NCBI GenBank assembly: GCA_018141785.1
Contig: CP073341.1
Span: forward strand, 1,191,118 to 1,255,117
Source of the DNA: Candidatus Paraprochloron terpiosi LD05
Lineage (GTDB): Bacteria > Cyanobacteriota > Cyanobacteriia > Cyanobacteriales > Prochloraceae
Direction of reading: 5' to 3'
DNA length: 64,000 nt
Position 1 is the first letter of the stretch. Every line of letters begins with the position of its first letter. The notes beneath the pieces are model-generated. The model did no database searches. It was given only the letters and a program-made list of their open reading frames with translations, and was not told the origin of the DNA. Made by a program: the position numbers and the translations under genes. Below, piece by piece: positions 8,784 to 18,563 of this stretch.

Positions 8784-8913
8784 GGGATTGCCGTAGATGG
8801 CTCCCAACCCCAAATACTTGACGAAGTTCTATAAGGCTTTTCCTCATTCCGAAGATTTGCGTAAGCGTCTCCCGAACCCGATAATAAAATCACCCCAAAA
8901 AAGGAGAGTAGCC

Positions 8914-9756
8914 ATGTCTATAGCTCAAGAAACCATGGAAAAGCAGGTTCAATTAAATCTCCCAAAACGAGAAATCCTGCCCACCATGTACGACTTACCC
9001 AGCGAGGAGGAATCCGGTTTGCCTGATGAATATCACCTGTTACAATCAGAATTGTGTACAGCTACATTTTCACCTGACCTTTCCCCCGATGAAGTTTTTG
9101 TGGCTAGCGATTTAAATCTTTACTACGATAGCAATCATACCCAATGGTACAAACGTCCAGATTGGTTTGCAGTGGTAGGGGTAGATAGACTCTATCAAAG
9201 ACGTTCCTTGCGCTTAAGCTATGTTATCTGGCAAGAAAAAGTGGTTCCCAGTGTGGTTATCGAATTCTTGTCTCCCAGTACGAGAAATGAAGACTTAGGA
9301 AGGAGTAAACCCAAAGGGAAGCAACCCACAAAATGGGAGGTGTATGAGCAAATATTGCGGATTCCTTATTATATCGTCTTTGACGGGATAACAAAAGAAA
9401 TACGTCCCTTTCATTTAACCAAAAACGGTTACCAGCCCCTAGAAATCAACAAATCTAAAGTGTGGTTACCCACTCTGAACATAGGTTTAGGACTGTGGTG
9501 GGGAGAATATCGGGGTTGTGTACGACAGTGGTTACGGTGGTATGACTCCCAAGGAAATTGGCTGACAACGGAGACGGAAAGGGAACGAATGGCTAAAGAA
9601 TTGGCTCAACATGAAAAAGCATTAGCCCAGCAGGAGACGGAAAGGGAAAGAATGGCTAAAGAATTGGCTCAACATGAAAAAGCATTAGCAGAACAACGAG
9701 TACAGCAGTTGTTAGAGCGTTTGCGAGAAGCGGGAATTGACCCTGATTTCCGTTAA
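8914..9756 (+). CDS. Uma2 family protein with C-terminal coiled-coil repeats
   Basis: 280 residues from the ATG at 8914, chosen because AAAAGGAGAG stands just upstream. A frame-open extension back to 8797 lacks such a site. The N-terminal two-thirds is the longer Uma2 type: FVASDLNLYYD, WFAVVGVDRLY, VVIEFLSPSTRNEDLG, WEVYEQILRIPYYIVFD. The C-terminal tail holds two copies of a 21-residue unit beginning ETERERMAKELAQHEKAL, which forms a charged coiled coil, and ends LLERLREAGIDPDFR. Tandem tails of this kind vary in copy number among paralogues. The family function is unknown but assumed to involve a nuclease fold. Confidence 0.88.
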   Translation: MSIAQETMEKQVQLNLPKREILPTMYDLPSEEESGLPDEYHLLQSELCTATFSPDLSPDEVFVASDLNLYYDSNHTQWYKRPDWFAVVGVDRLYQRRSLRLSYVIWQEKVVPSVVIEFLSPSTRNEDLGRSKPKGKQPTKWEVYEQILRIPYYIVFDGITKEIRPFHLTKNGYQPLEINKSKVWLPTLNIGLGLWWGEYRGCVRQWLRWYDSQGNWLTTETERERMAKELAQHEKALAQQETERERMAKELAQHEKALAEQRVQQLLERLREAGIDPDFR

Positions 9757-9950
9757 GAGAGCAAGACCAACATTTGGATGGTCTTTGCTTCTTTAACTGC
9801 TGGTAAAACTGCAAGAGTACGAGCGAAAATCTGAGGAAGTCCCCGAATAGTGGCAAAAGCAGCAGTAGCAACGCGGACAGGAGTACCCCATGAGGTTGAA
9901 GAGTAAACCAAGAAGAAGATGACAAACACAACAATTGTCTCAAAATCCAT
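9753..9950 (-). CDS. Small putative membrane protein, weakly supported
   Basis: 65 residues starting MDFETIVVFVIFFLVYSSTS, a single N-terminal membrane span, followed by a basic, alanine-rich segment. It overlaps the 3' end of the convergent Uma2 gene by four bases. No family is recognised. The amino acid pattern is plausible for a small thylakoid or plasma membrane protein, but there is no independent proof of coding, and a second frame on the same strand is also open. Confidence 0.35.
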   Translation of the reverse strand: MDFETIVVFVIFFLVYSSTSWGTPVRVATAAFATIRGLPQIFARTLAVLPAVKEAKTIQMLVLLS

Positions 9951-10032
9951 GGGCGCAGAGCGGCACAGCCGCCACTGGATCAGTCATATCTCTGCGCCTC
10001 TGGGCTGCTGTGAGCTTGTTCTTTGAGCTTTT

Positions 10033-10170
10033 TTAACTTCTGACGAGGGGAAGTAGCAGCAAAAAGGAGCAAATTCCAACTGCTAAAGAAATGACACGAC
10101 TCATGATTTCTTCGTCCGGGGTAGAAGCTAAAACCACTTGGACGGTATTGTTCATCTTATCTTGATTCAT
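10033..10170 (-). CDS. Small putative single-span membrane protein
   Basis: 45 residues from ATG 10170. It has a polar N-terminus (MNQDKMNNTVQVVLASTPDEE) and one hydrophobic span (VISLAVGICSFLLLLPLV). It lies 7 bp after the end of the broken hydrolase gene on the same strand. Short one-span proteins of this size are common in cyanobacterial photosystems, but I do not recognise this one. Confidence 0.35.
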   Translation of the reverse strand: MNQDKMNNTVQVVLASTPDEEIMSRVISLAVGICSFLLLLPLVRS

Positions 10171-10177
10171 CTGCGGT

Positions 10178-10992
10178 TTATTTTTCTTCAATTAACTGGA
10201 CAAACTCCCGTAAAACCTGATCAAGACGCTCCCCAGCCACCCTGACAAAATCATTATGACCTGCTTCATCTACCCAGAGAGATAGTTTAGGTGAAGGTGC
10301 AGCAGCAAAAAGTGCTTCCCCATGTTGGAAAGGAACAATTTCATCCCGAACTCCATGCATTACTAAAACCGGACAATTCACCTTTTTAATCTTATCAATG
10401 TTGGTAAATTTATCAAAAGGCAAAATAGGAATGGGTATAACAACCCGGAAAGCAGTGGTAAAAGAACCCTCCAGAATTAAACCCCCAAGAGGTTTGCGCT
10501 TCGCTAAATCTACCCCAGAACCACCACCCACAGAACGTCCGTAAACCAGAATATTTTCCGGGGTGTCTTTAATTGTACTGTTAAATAATCATAAGCAGCA
10601 TCTACATCTTGATAAGCATTTTTTTCCGAAGGTTTTCCCTCACTAGTACCGTAACCATGATAATCGTAGGCGAACACATTAAAGCCCTGGTGCTGCAATC
10701 TTTCCAATCCGGGTCGAATATCTCCCAAATCTTCAGCATTCCCGTGAATATAGAGGATAGTATAGGTAGCAGCTTCTTGAGGTAAATAAACCGCAGAAAT
10801 CAGACTGTTATCTCTCGTCTTTAGTTTAATAATCTTTCGCGTATCTTTATAACTAGAGGGCTGAGGTAAGAATATCATCCTGTCGGCAAAGAAAAAGATC
10901 CAGACAGCAAAACAACCGTAGAGGAAGAGTAAGAATAGTCCTAACCTTCCCCAGTGAAACTCCAAAAGTCTTGTCAGCATTTGTTTTTCCAT
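10178..10992 (-). pseudogene. Alpha/beta hydrolase (Bem46/ABHD-like), one-base frameshift
   Basis: The protein reads in two frames. The first part (from 10992) has an N-terminal membrane span, YIHGNAEDLGDIRPGLERL and NVFAYDYHGYGTSEGKPSE. The second part holds the nucleophile elbow YGRSVGGGSG, VMHGVRDEIVPFQHGEALF with the acidic residue, and EAGHNDF with the catalytic His. All three catalytic elements are therefore present, but the frame changes at a run of four C on the coding strand (10563-10560), where five would restore TPPENILVYGRS. The family hydrolyses esters or thioesters at membranes. Either the gene is recently dead or one base is missing from the assembly. Confidence 0.8.
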
Positions 10993-11109
10993 GAAGGCGA
11001 TCGCCTGACGGCACCCCTAAAATATAGCAGAGCATATCCCACAATTGCGTAGTGTGCGTTATATAAAAGAAGAGGTAAACTGACATATGCTGCTGATTGA
11101 GGACTTGAG

Positions 11110-11505
11110 ATGGATCTGAAATATCCTGACGACTTAAAATACTTAGAGACTCACGAATACGTTCGTAGAGAAGGGGAAATTGCCACTATCGGTATCAGCG
11201 CTTTTGCTATTGACGCACTGGGGGATATTGTCTTTTTGGAATTACCCGAAGTTGGAGATGTTGTCACTGTTGGGGAAACCTTCGGGTCCATCGAATCTAC
11301 AAAAGCTGTAGAAGAGATGTATCCCCCTGTTTCGGGAACAGTTATCGAAATCAACGATGCTATGGTGGATTTTCCAGAGCAAATTGCCGAGGATCCCTAT
11401 GGGGAAGGCTGGCTTTTGAAAGTACGGGTTGATAACCCCGATGACGATCTGGCTGAAACTCTCTCTGCTGACGAGTATCGCGCTAAAGTACAAGGAGAAG
11501 ATTAA
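11110..11505 (+). CDS. gcvH: Glycine cleavage system H protein
   Basis: 131 residues, the usual length. The lipoyl domain contains [15 protein letters not shown], in which lysine 65 carries lipoate, and ends [19 protein letters not shown] protein shuttles the aminomethyl group of glycine between the P, T and L proteins, releasing CO2, ammonia and methylene-THF. In cyanobacteria it also serves photorespiration by handling glycine from 2-phosphoglycolate. The P-protein gene starts 176 bp downstream on the same strand, so the two form a probable operon. No glycine riboswitch was recognised upstream. Confidence 0.97.
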   Translation: MDLKYPDDLKYLETHEYVRREGEIATIGISAFAIDALGDIVFLELPEVGDVVTVGETFGSIESTKAVEEMYPPVSGTVIEINDAMVDFPEQIAEDPYGEGWLLKVRVDNPDDDLAETLSADEYRAKVQGED

Positions 11506-11575
11506 AACAGTTATCAGTTACCAGTGACCAGCTCAGCTAGGAATGCTGCACACCTCCCCAATAAAACAAGATAAC

Positions 11576-11624
11576 AGTCCACTTCTGTGGACTTGACCTG
11601 CTAGCCCGCAATTTATTCGCGGGC
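11576..11624 (+). repeat. Two-hairpin element between gcvH and gcvP, copy 1
   Basis: Hairpin 1 is AGTCCAC, loop TTCT, GTGGACT (11576-11593). Hairpin 2 is GCCCGC, a 9-base AT-rich loop, GCGGGC (11604-11624). A second copy at 23021-23083 has the same build, with two compensated pairs in hairpin 1. The element ends 56 bp before the gcvP start. It could be a regulatory hairpin, a terminator-like structure or the end of a small mobile element. Confidence 0.6.
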
Positions 11625-11680
11625 GGGTAAGATTTGTTACAAAATAATAACTGGGGCAAATTTTCTCTCGATGGATAACT

Positions 11681-14536
11681 ATGCTTGATATAAAGAAGAC
11701 AGAAGACAGTTTTGCCAATAGACATATCGGTCCGGGGACTGATGAAATCCAGCAAATGCTCAAATGCTTGGGTTTAGAGACCCTAAATGAGCTGATTGAG
11801 CAAACAGTGCCCGCTCCGATCCGGCGACATCGCCCCCTAGAATTACCTCCAGCCCAGACAGAAGCTGCTGCCCTGGCTCAAATCAAAGCTATTGCCTCTC
11901 AAAACCGGGTCTTGCGATCTTTCATTGGTATGGGGTATCACAACTGCATTACCAGTCCCGTTATTAGGCGCAATGTGCTGGAAAATCCCGGCTGGTACAC
12001 CTCTTACACTCCCTATCAGGGGGAAATCGCTCAGGGAAGGTTGGAAGCATTGCTCAACTTTCAGACAATGATTATAGATCTGACGGGACTAGAAATTGCC
12101 AATGCTTCTTTGCTAGATGAAGCTACCGCTGCTGGGGAAGCCATGACTTGTAGCTATAATGTTTGCAAAACTAAGGCTAAGGCTTTCTTTGTCTCCAAAG
12201 ATTGTCATCCCCAAACCATCGCTGTCATCAAAACCAGGGCAAAACCCCTAGATATTGAGGTTATAATTGGAGACCATAGCAGTTTTGATTTTGCCCAACC
12301 CATCTTTGGCGTTTTGCTCCAATATCCCGCCACTGATGGGGCAATTTACGACTACCGGGAATTTATTGAGAGGGTAAAGGAAGGGGGTGGTTTGGTAACT
12401 ATGGCGGCAGATCCCTTGAGTTTGACCCTCCTTACACCCCCTGGGGAAATGGGGGCTGATATTGCCGTAGGAAGCACTCAGCGGTTCGGTGTTCCTTTAG
12501 GCTTTGGGGGACCACATGCTGCTTATTTTGCCACGAGAGAGGCTTATAAGCGCCAAATACCGGGACGCATTGTGGGGGTCTCGAAGGATGTCCATGGCAA
12601 CTCCGCCTTCCGCTTGTCCTTGCAAACCAGAGAGCAGCATATTCGTCGGGATAAAGCTACTAGTAATATTTGTACTGCTCAAGTATTGTTGGCGGTGATG
12701 GCTTCTATGTATGCAGTTTATCATGGACCGGAAGGAATTAAAAGGATTGCTCAAAGGGTACATCGGCATACAAAAATATTGGCAGCAGGGTTGGAAAGAC
12801 TAGGGTATACTTTGGGTAGTAAATCATTTTTTGATACTATTACAGTAGAGGTAGAAAGTGAGGGTAAAATACGCTCCCAAGCGGAAAAAATGGGGATAAA
12901 CCTACGTTACTTTAACCAATCTACTGTAGGTATTTCTTTAGATGAAACCACCACAGAACAAGATTTATTGGATTTGTGGCAGGTTTTTGCTCAATCTGAA
13001 GAGTTACCTTTTACAATAGAAGAGTTGGAACAAACAGTAAATTGTGAGTTCACAGCCCCTATAAAACGTAAGAGTAGTTATTTGACTCAACCTGTCTTCA
13101 ATCGCTATCATTCCGAAACCGAGTTATTACGTTATTTGCATCGGTTGGAGAGCAAAGATTTGTCCCTCACTACCTCCATGATACCTTTGGGTTCCTGTAC
13201 CATGAAATTGAACGGTACAGCGGAAATGCTCCCCGTCAGTTGGCCAGAATTTGCTCAAATTCATCCCTTTGCTCCTCCTTCCCAAACTCAAGGTTATCAA
13301 CTCTTATTCGGACAACTAGAAAGGTGGTTAGGAGAGATAACTGGTTTTGCAGCCATATCCCTCCAACCCAATGCTGGTTCCCAGGGAGAATATGCAGGAT
13401 TACAAGTAATTCGGCGGTATCATGAAGAAAAGGGTTCCCAACGTTCTATCTGTTTGATTCCCGAATCTGCCCACGGTACTAACCCTGCTAGTGCAGTCAT
13501 GTGTGGGATGAAAGTAGTGGCGGTGAAGTGCGATCGCCAGGGTAATATCGACCTATCGGACTTAGAAAAGAAGGCAGATAAACATCAGGATAACCTGGCA
13601 GCCCTCATGATAACCTATCCCTCCACCCACGGAGTCTTTGAGGAGTCAATTCAGGAAATTTGTGCTCTTATCCACCTTCGGGGTGGACAAGTTTATCTAG
13701 ACGGAGCGAATATGAATGCCCTGGTGGGGTTGTGTCGTCCTGCTGATCTAGGAGCGGATGTGTGTCACCTAAATTTACACAAAACCTTTTGCATTCCCCA
13801 CGGTGGAGGGGGTCCAGGAATGGGACCAATTGGGGTAAAATCCCATTTGGTTCCCTTTTTACCAGACGTGTCCAATGACAACACAAAAAATGCAAAATCC
13901 ATAGGAGCCATCGCCGCTGCACCTTGGGGGAGTGCCAGTATTTTACCTATTTCCTGGATGTATATTGCGATGATGGGGGCTGAGGGGTTAAAGAAGGCTA
14001 CAGAGGTAGCGATTCTGAATGCTAATTATATAGCAGCCCGACTGGATTCTTACTATCCCGTGTTATTTAAAGGCAAGTCTGGTTGGGTGGCTCACGAGTG
14101 TATTCTGGATTTGCGACCTTTGAAGAAGGCTGGGGGCATAGAAGTGGAGGATATTGCCAAACGGTTGATGGACTATGGTTTTCACGCCCCGACCATTTCT
14201 TGGCCCGTACCTGGGACAATGATGGTAGAACCCACAGAAAGCGAGTCTAAGGAAGAATTAGACCGTTTTTGTGATGCCATGATTGCTATTCGTCAGGAAA
14301 TAGAGGCTATTGAAACAGGTAAGATGGATCGGGAGAATAATCCCTTGAAAAATGCCCCTCATACCGCAGAAGCATTAATTTGTCAGGAGTGGGATCGTCC
14401 CTATTCTCGCACTCAGGCAGCTTATCCTGCACCTTGGAGCAAAGAGTTCAAATTTTGGCCCCCTGTAGGAAGGATTAATAATGCTTATGGGGACAGAAAT
14501 TTGGTCTGTTCTTGTGAAGGAATGGCGGCTTATTAA
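11681..14536 (+). CDS. gcvP: Glycine dehydrogenase (decarboxylating), P protein
   Basis: 951 residues, the length of the fused (alpha plus beta) cyanobacterial P protein. Typical landmarks are FIGMGYHNC near residue 85, [26 protein letters not shown] around 320, [13 protein letters not shown] around 500 and [21 protein letters not shown] around 700, where the lysine of LHK binds pyridoxal phosphate. The enzyme decarboxylates glycine and passes the aminomethyl group to lipoyl-H protein (gcvH, just upstream). The frame is intact over 2.8 kb. The upstream 175 bp contain the two-hairpin element. Confidence 0.98.
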   Translation: MLDIKKTEDSFANRHIGPGTDEIQQMLKCLGLETLNELIEQTVPAPIRRHRPLELPPAQTEAAALAQIKAIASQNRVLRSFIGMGYHNCITSPVIRRNVLENPGWYTSYTPYQGEIAQGRLEALLNFQTMIIDLTGLEIANASLLDEATAAGEAMTCSYNVCKTKAKAFFVSKDCHPQTIAVIKTRAKPLDIEVIIGDHSSFDFAQPIFGVLLQYPATDGAIYDYREFIERVKEGGGLVTMAADPLSLTLLTPPGEMGADIAVGSTQRFGVPLGFGGPHAAYFATREAYKRQIPGRIVGVSKDVHGNSAFRLSLQTREQHIRRDKATSNICTAQVLLAVMASMYAVYHGPEGIKRIAQRVHRHTKILAAGLERLGYTLGSKSFFDTITVEVESEGKIRSQAEKMGINLRYFNQSTVGISLDETTTEQDLLDLWQVFAQSEELPFTIEELEQTVNCEFTAPIKRKSSYLTQPVFNRYHSETELLRYLHRLESKDLSLTTSMIPLGSCTMKLNGTAEMLPVSWPEFAQIHPFAPPSQTQGYQLLFGQLERWLGEITGFAAISLQPNAGSQGEYAGLQVIRRYHEEKGSQRSICLIPESAHGTNPASAVMCGMKVVAVKCDRQGNIDLSDLEKKADKHQDNLAALMITYPSTHGVFEESIQEICALIHLRGGQVYLDGANMNALVGLCRPADLGADVCHLNLHKTFCIPHGGGGPGMGPIGVKSHLVPFLPDVSNDNTKNAKSIGAIAAAPWGSASILPISWMYIAMMGAEGLKKATEVAILNANYIAARLDSYYPVLFKGKSGWVAHECILDLRPLKKAGGIEVEDIAKRLMDYGFHAPTISWPVPGTMMVEPTESESKEELDRFCDAMIAIRQEIEAIETGKMDRENNPLKNAPHTAEALICQEWDRPYSRTQAAYPAPWSKEFKFWPPVGRINNAYGDRNLVCSCEGMAAY

Positions 14537-14635
14537 CCTAAACCTCTCGGCGTGAAACCCTCCCTATAAGCTTTTCCAGCTTCCGTCACCGTTGTAACAG
14601 GTACTCCGTATCAAGCCAGAAAAAATTTTAGAAAT

Positions 14636-14665
14636 TTGACACAAGTCAGACAAAAGCGTTATATT
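14636..14665 (+). promoter_or_regulatory. Candidate sigma-70-type promoter downstream of gcvP
   Basis: A TTGACA box (14636-14641) and a TATATT box (14660-14665) are separated by 18 bp. The spacing and sequence are close to consensus. It points toward the IS605-like hairpin and the group II intron region, so what it would transcribe is not clear. Confidence 0.4.
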
Positions 14666-14696
14666 GGATATAAGTTCGAGATAAAGGATTGACACT

Positions 14697-14723
14697 CCCC
14701 ATCCCGCTACGCTGAGGATGGGG
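14697..14723 (+). mobile_element. IS200/IS605-like end hairpin remnant
   Basis: CCCCATCC, an 11-base loop, GGATGGGG: a perfect 8-bp stem followed by GATTCTTAGTTCAC. I recall this hairpin sequence at the ends of TnpB-carrying elements in cyanobacteria, where it resembles an end or guide-RNA structure. No tnpA or tnpB gene is seen nearby, so only an end is present. The identification rests on memory of similar sequences. Confidence 0.45.
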
Positions 14724-14990
14724 ATTCTTAGTTCACTGACCGGATGCCGGTTGTACAGGACGGATCCAATACAGCCAGAGACCCAATCTCACGCACAGCG
14801 TATTACTTTCGGTGTGCCCCACCGTAGTTAGTCCAAATTGGCAGAATGTTGATAGCTGAGGACTACCGGGTACTTTTCGCTCCATCTCCTTATAATCAGG
14901 AACATCAAATAGCAACCCATACTCGCACCGGAGTAGAGCTTCCTAGTGAAGAGGTTAAAGAATATATTAGCAATCTTGTATATAGAGGAG

Positions 14991-15970
14991 GGGCGACTCG
15001 TTCTGAGCGAAAAAGTCGCGGCTTAATAGGCCAAAACTATAATCTCAGGCTAGGTGCACTACACCTTGACAACTAAATCAGGAATGTTGGTGAGGAGCTG
15101 GTCAGCAATCAGTCTTCCAAGTCCAACCGCTTAAGGGATAAGCGAATCTCTATCTGCCCACACGCGACTGTGAATTCAAGCAGGCTCGCCGGGTTAGCCT
15201 CCGGGGCGTGAAGCTGGGGACAGGGCGCAATCAGAGCCGAAAGGCGCACTGGCGCTAATGGGGAGAATCCATGGTTAACAGGTATCCTAGAAATAGGTAC
15301 GCACTCACCGGAAAAAGCGTCTAATATACCGAAGCACAACCTCGTTGGGCTTTCGTATCGGCATACAAATCCCGCTCTGTCTTTTCCTCGACAAGAGCAT
15401 CTCTGGGGGGTCGATAGGCGAATTGGTGAGACCTAAAGGTTCAAAACAATTTCTGATTTTGGAACGAGGAAAAACGGATGGTTCTTTCTCCTAGGGGTGG
15501 TACCCGGAGTGGGAAGGCAGGCATACTTCTATCGAGGCCATTCGGATAGGACGCGGGAACGAAAGCCACGATGCTAAACAATTGCCCGCAATGTGTTGGA
15601 GCTAATTACCAACCAGTTAGGAGACGCCCACAGGCTGAAAATATGCCACATATACGCCATATAGCAGAAGGGATAACTCTAGTTCCGAATTTTAGGTCGG
15701 GGTAAGATGACGCCGAGTAGGAATATAATCCGAATTTTAGGCTCCCGTTAAATCCGAGTAGGAACCAGCAAAACTGAGACTGGACAGTATTTAAGGCGAA
15801 GATTGCCACAATCTGACTTCCATAACTAGATAGAGGCAATCAATGGATTTTCTATCTTTTGCGGTAGGTTTCAATCCACAGGTCATAGGAGCCGTGTGAG
15901 GCGAAAGTTTCACGCACGGTTCTGAAAGGGAGCTGGGGTGGGTGACCACTCCTTCGACCCGAACAAATAG
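14991..15970 (+). mobile_element. ORF-less group II intron, approximate ends
   Basis: The 5' end is near GGGCGACTCGTTCTG at 14991, the form used by cyanobacterial group II introns (usually GTGCG...). The 3' end is placed after a domain VI-like hairpin around 15930-15965. Domain V is clear at 15889-15923. About 980 bp is far too short to hold the usual reverse transcriptase in domain IV, and no reverse-transcriptase motif is present, so the element probably needs help in trans. Boundaries are good to within about 10 bp. The flanking exons could not be joined into a recognised gene. Confidence 0.7.
15889..15923 (+). ncRNA. Group II intron domain V
   Basis: The RNA reads GAGCCGTGTGAGGCGAAAG followed by TTTCACGCACGGTTCT. 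This forms the domain V hairpin: a long stem, a two-base bulge, a shorter stem and a GAAA tetraloop. Domain V is the catalytic core and the most conserved element of group II introns. Its presence is the main evidence for the intron. Confidence 0.85.
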
Positions 15971-16173
15971 AATCATGACACCAGTAACACCTGAAATAGC
16001 CGAGTCATTATGTGCACCGGAGATATTCGTCTTGGGGGAAGGACACCTCTAGAAAGCTTGCAAGCTTCAGATATAGAGTTATATGATAGTTTTCCTCCCA
16101 CCAAGATGCCAAGACGCCAAGGGTGGTGGTAGGATGTTCAACTGATAACTTTCATAGTACGTGTTGGTAGGTT

Positions 16174-17550
16174 TTGATGAAGAAACATTTAACTTGGCTC
16201 ATTGCAATTAGTATTATAATTTTATTGGTTTGCAGCAGTTTAAAACATGCCCTGTTTGAATCAACCGCATTTGATTTGGGAATTTTTGACCAAGCAGTAT
16301 ATTTAATTAGCCAAGGACAGTCGCCTGTTTCATCTTTCTTAGGTTTTCACATTCTTGGGGACCATGCTGCATTAATATTATATCCTCTCGCTTTGCTCTA
16401 CAAAATCTACCCCCATGTTAGCTGGTTATTGGCAGTGCAAGCAATATCCTTGTCCCTGGGAGCTTTACCAACATGGTATCTGGCACGTCATGCAGGTTTG
16501 GGGGAAAAACAAGCCACAACTATGGCAATAGTTTATCTCCTTTATCCCCTGGTTTTCAATATCAATTTGTTCGACTTTCATCCTGAAGTGATAGCATTAC
16601 CTAGTATATTGGGAGCAATATTAGCAGCGCGACTCGGTAATGGGTGGTGGTTTGGTTTAGCTTTAATCTTGATTTTGAGTTGCAAGGAAATATTGTCTTT
16701 GACTGTAGCAGCAATGGGGTTCTGGTTGCTAGTCTTTGAGAAAAAGCGTTTGTTTGGAGCCATGGCTCTTTTTGCTGGTATTGCTTGGTTTATCATCGCT
16801 ACTCAGGTAATTGTCCCCTCCTTTGGAACAGGGGAACCAAGCGGATTAAACTGTTATAATTTTTTAGGAGACTCAGTTCTGGAAGTTGCCACCAACTTGC
16901 TCCTCAAACCAGGAATAGTACTAAGCCAAATTTTTACTCTCCCTAACTTAGAATATCTCTTCCAGCTGCTGTGGCCAGTCATTTGGGGGCTTTCAAGCAA
17001 GCATTTAACTCCTTTAGTCCCTGCAATTCCCGCCTTAGCCTTAAATTTAATTAGCGATTGCCAATCGCACAAAGATTTGAGCTATCAGTATCCGATACCA
17101 ATATTGCCTTTTCTTTTATTAGCAGTAATTACAACCTTTGCTGCTGGGAAAGAATCAGTCAAAACTCGAAAGGGAATTATCCTTTGGTCATTAGTAGCTT
17201 TTTTAGCACTGGCAAAGTTTGGTCGTTTTGCCTCTACCTCTCATTATCTCGCAACCCTAGATACCTGGCAAGGTACAAAGGAAGCAGTTGCTTTAGTTAA
17301 AACGAAAGGCAGTGTTTTAACTTCAGATAAAATTGCCCCCCATTTAACCCATCGCCCGGTAGTTAAATTAGCAACCTCTGGTTCCGAATCAATTGATTTA
17401 AGTCAGTTTGAATATGTTTTGCTAAATATGCGTCATCCCTGGACTGATACCCCAGATACGGTTATTACTTTAGTACAAAGACTGGAAGAAATGCCACAGT
17501 TTCAACTTAAGTATCGCCGAGATGACGTAGTTTTGTATCAACAACACTAA
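16174..17550 (+). CDS. DUF2079 family polytopic membrane protein
   Basis: 458 residues with about ten hydrophobic segments. It has the family features FDLGIFDQAVYLISQGQ near residue 45, FLGFHILGDHAALILYPLALLY and LFDFHPEVIALP. DUF2079 proteins are thought to be related to GT-C glycosyltransferases, and the conserved FDLGIFDQ acidic residues are at the expected place after the first helix. The C-terminal part (TLDTWQGTKEAVALVKT onward) is soluble. The substrate is unknown. The gene stands alone after the intron region, and the ATG at 16174 is used because a membrane helix starts right behind it. Confidence 0.88.
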   Translation: MMKKHLTWLIAISIIILLVCSSLKHALFESTAFDLGIFDQAVYLISQGQSPVSSFLGFHILGDHAALILYPLALLYKIYPHVSWLLAVQAISLSLGALPTWYLARHAGLGEKQATTMAIVYLLYPLVFNINLFDFHPEVIALPSILGAILAARLGNGWWFGLALILILSCKEILSLTVAAMGFWLLVFEKKRLFGAMALFAGIAWFIIATQVIVPSFGTGEPSGLNCYNFLGDSVLEVATNLLLKPGIVLSQIFTLPNLEYLFQLLWPVIWGLSSKHLTPLVPAIPALALNLISDCQSHKDLSYQYPIPILPFLLLAVITTFAAGKESVKTRKGIILWSLVAFLALAKFGRFASTSHYLATLDTWQGTKEAVALVKTKGSVLTSDKIAPHLTHRPVVKLATSGSESIDLSQFEYVLLNMRHPWTDTPDTVITLVQRLEEMPQFQLKYRRDDVVLYQQH

Positions 17551-17624
17551 ACCATCCTGAAATCATCTGCGGAGCGGTTCTGAAAATTGTATAATAATAT
17601 AGCCAAGAGATATAATCAAGGAAA

Positions 17625-18563
17625 ATGCGCATTTTAATTATGGGAGGAACCCGCTTTATTGGGGTTTATTTAACGAAGATTTTGGTGGAGCAGGGCCATG
17701 AAGTGATACTGTTCAATCGGGGCAATCAACCAGCACCAGTAGAGGGAGTAAAACAAATAAAAGGCGATCGCCTGGATCCAATCCAACTGAAAGAAAAGCT
17801 TTCTGGGGAAACTTTTGATGCTGTTTATGACAATAATGGTCGTCAATTAAAGGATACGCAGCCTTTAGCCGAAATCTTTCAGAACCGGGTGCAACACTTT
17901 ATCTACGTCAGTTCCGCAGGAGTCTATAAACCTTCAGAAGAAATGCCTCATCGGGAAGGGGATCCAGTAGATCCCAACAGTCGTCACAAAGGGAAATATG
18001 AAACAGAAACCTATCTCGCTCAAACAGGGTTACCTTGGACTTCAGTTCGTCCTACCTATATCTACGGTCCTCACAATTATAACCCCTTAGAAGCTTGGTT
18101 TTTCCATCGCCTGGTGCGGGGACGTGCTATTCCTATTCCCGGAGATGGCAACCATATAACCCAATTGGGACATGTGGCGGATTTAGCTCGGGCAATGGCA
18201 GCTATTTTGGGCAACCAAAAGGCAATAGGTCAGATCTATAATATCTCCGGCGATCGCTATGTCACTTTTGATGGTTTGGCTCGTCTCTGTGGTGCTGCGA
18301 TAGGCAAATCCAGAGACGAGGTACAATTAGTTCATTACAACCCCAAACAATTTAGCTTTGGCAAACGCAAGGCTTTCCCTATGCGGGTACAGCACTTCTT
18401 TGCTGATGTGAGTAAAGCCATGGTAGAATTGAATTGGCAGCCTCAGTTTGACCTGTTGTCCGGGTTAAAAGACTCTTTCCTTCATGATTATCTCCCCTCT
18501 GGTGGTGACAGGGCAGAGGTGGATTTCTCCCTGGATGAGGAAATACTCCAAGGCAAAATATAA
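17625..18563 (+). CDS. NAD-dependent epimerase/dehydratase family protein, CSP41-like
   Basis: 312 residues. The Rossmann nucleotide site MRILIMGGTRFIGVYL is at the N-terminus. YVSSAGVYKPSE and HKGKYETETYL give the SDR Ser and the YxxxK-like region. The G-G-TRFIG form and the GDRLDP motif are shared with the atypical SDR group that includes chloroplast CSP41, where the enzyme activity is weak and RNA binding has been reported. The role in cyanobacteria is uncertain. Its 3' end overlaps the convergent pgsA gene by 76 bp, which is unusual but consistent with two intact frames. Confidence 0.85.
   Translation: MRILIMGGTRFIGVYLTKILVEQGHEVILFNRGNQPAPVEGVKQIKGDRLDPIQLKEKLSGETFDAVYDNNGRQLKDTQPLAEIFQNRVQHFIYVSSAGVYKPSEEMPHREGDPVDPNSRHKGKYETETYLAQTGLPWTSVRPTYIYGPHNYNPLEAWFFHRLVRGRAIPIPGDGNHITQLGHVADLARAMAAILGNQKAIGQIYNISGDRYVTFDGLARLCGAAIGKSRDEVQLVHYNPKQFSFGKRKAFPMRVQHFFADVSKAMVELNWQPQFDLLSGLKDSFLHDYLPSGGDRAEVDFSLDEEILQGKI

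Noticed and set aside
10993-11109. Glycine riboswitch upstream of gcvH
   Set aside because: The gap is 117 bp and shows no tandem aptamer-like conserved core.
14846-15076. Open frame of 76 codons, start MLIAEDYRVLFAPSPYN
   Set aside because: Its second half lies inside the group II intron. The first half may be an exon but matches no family I know.
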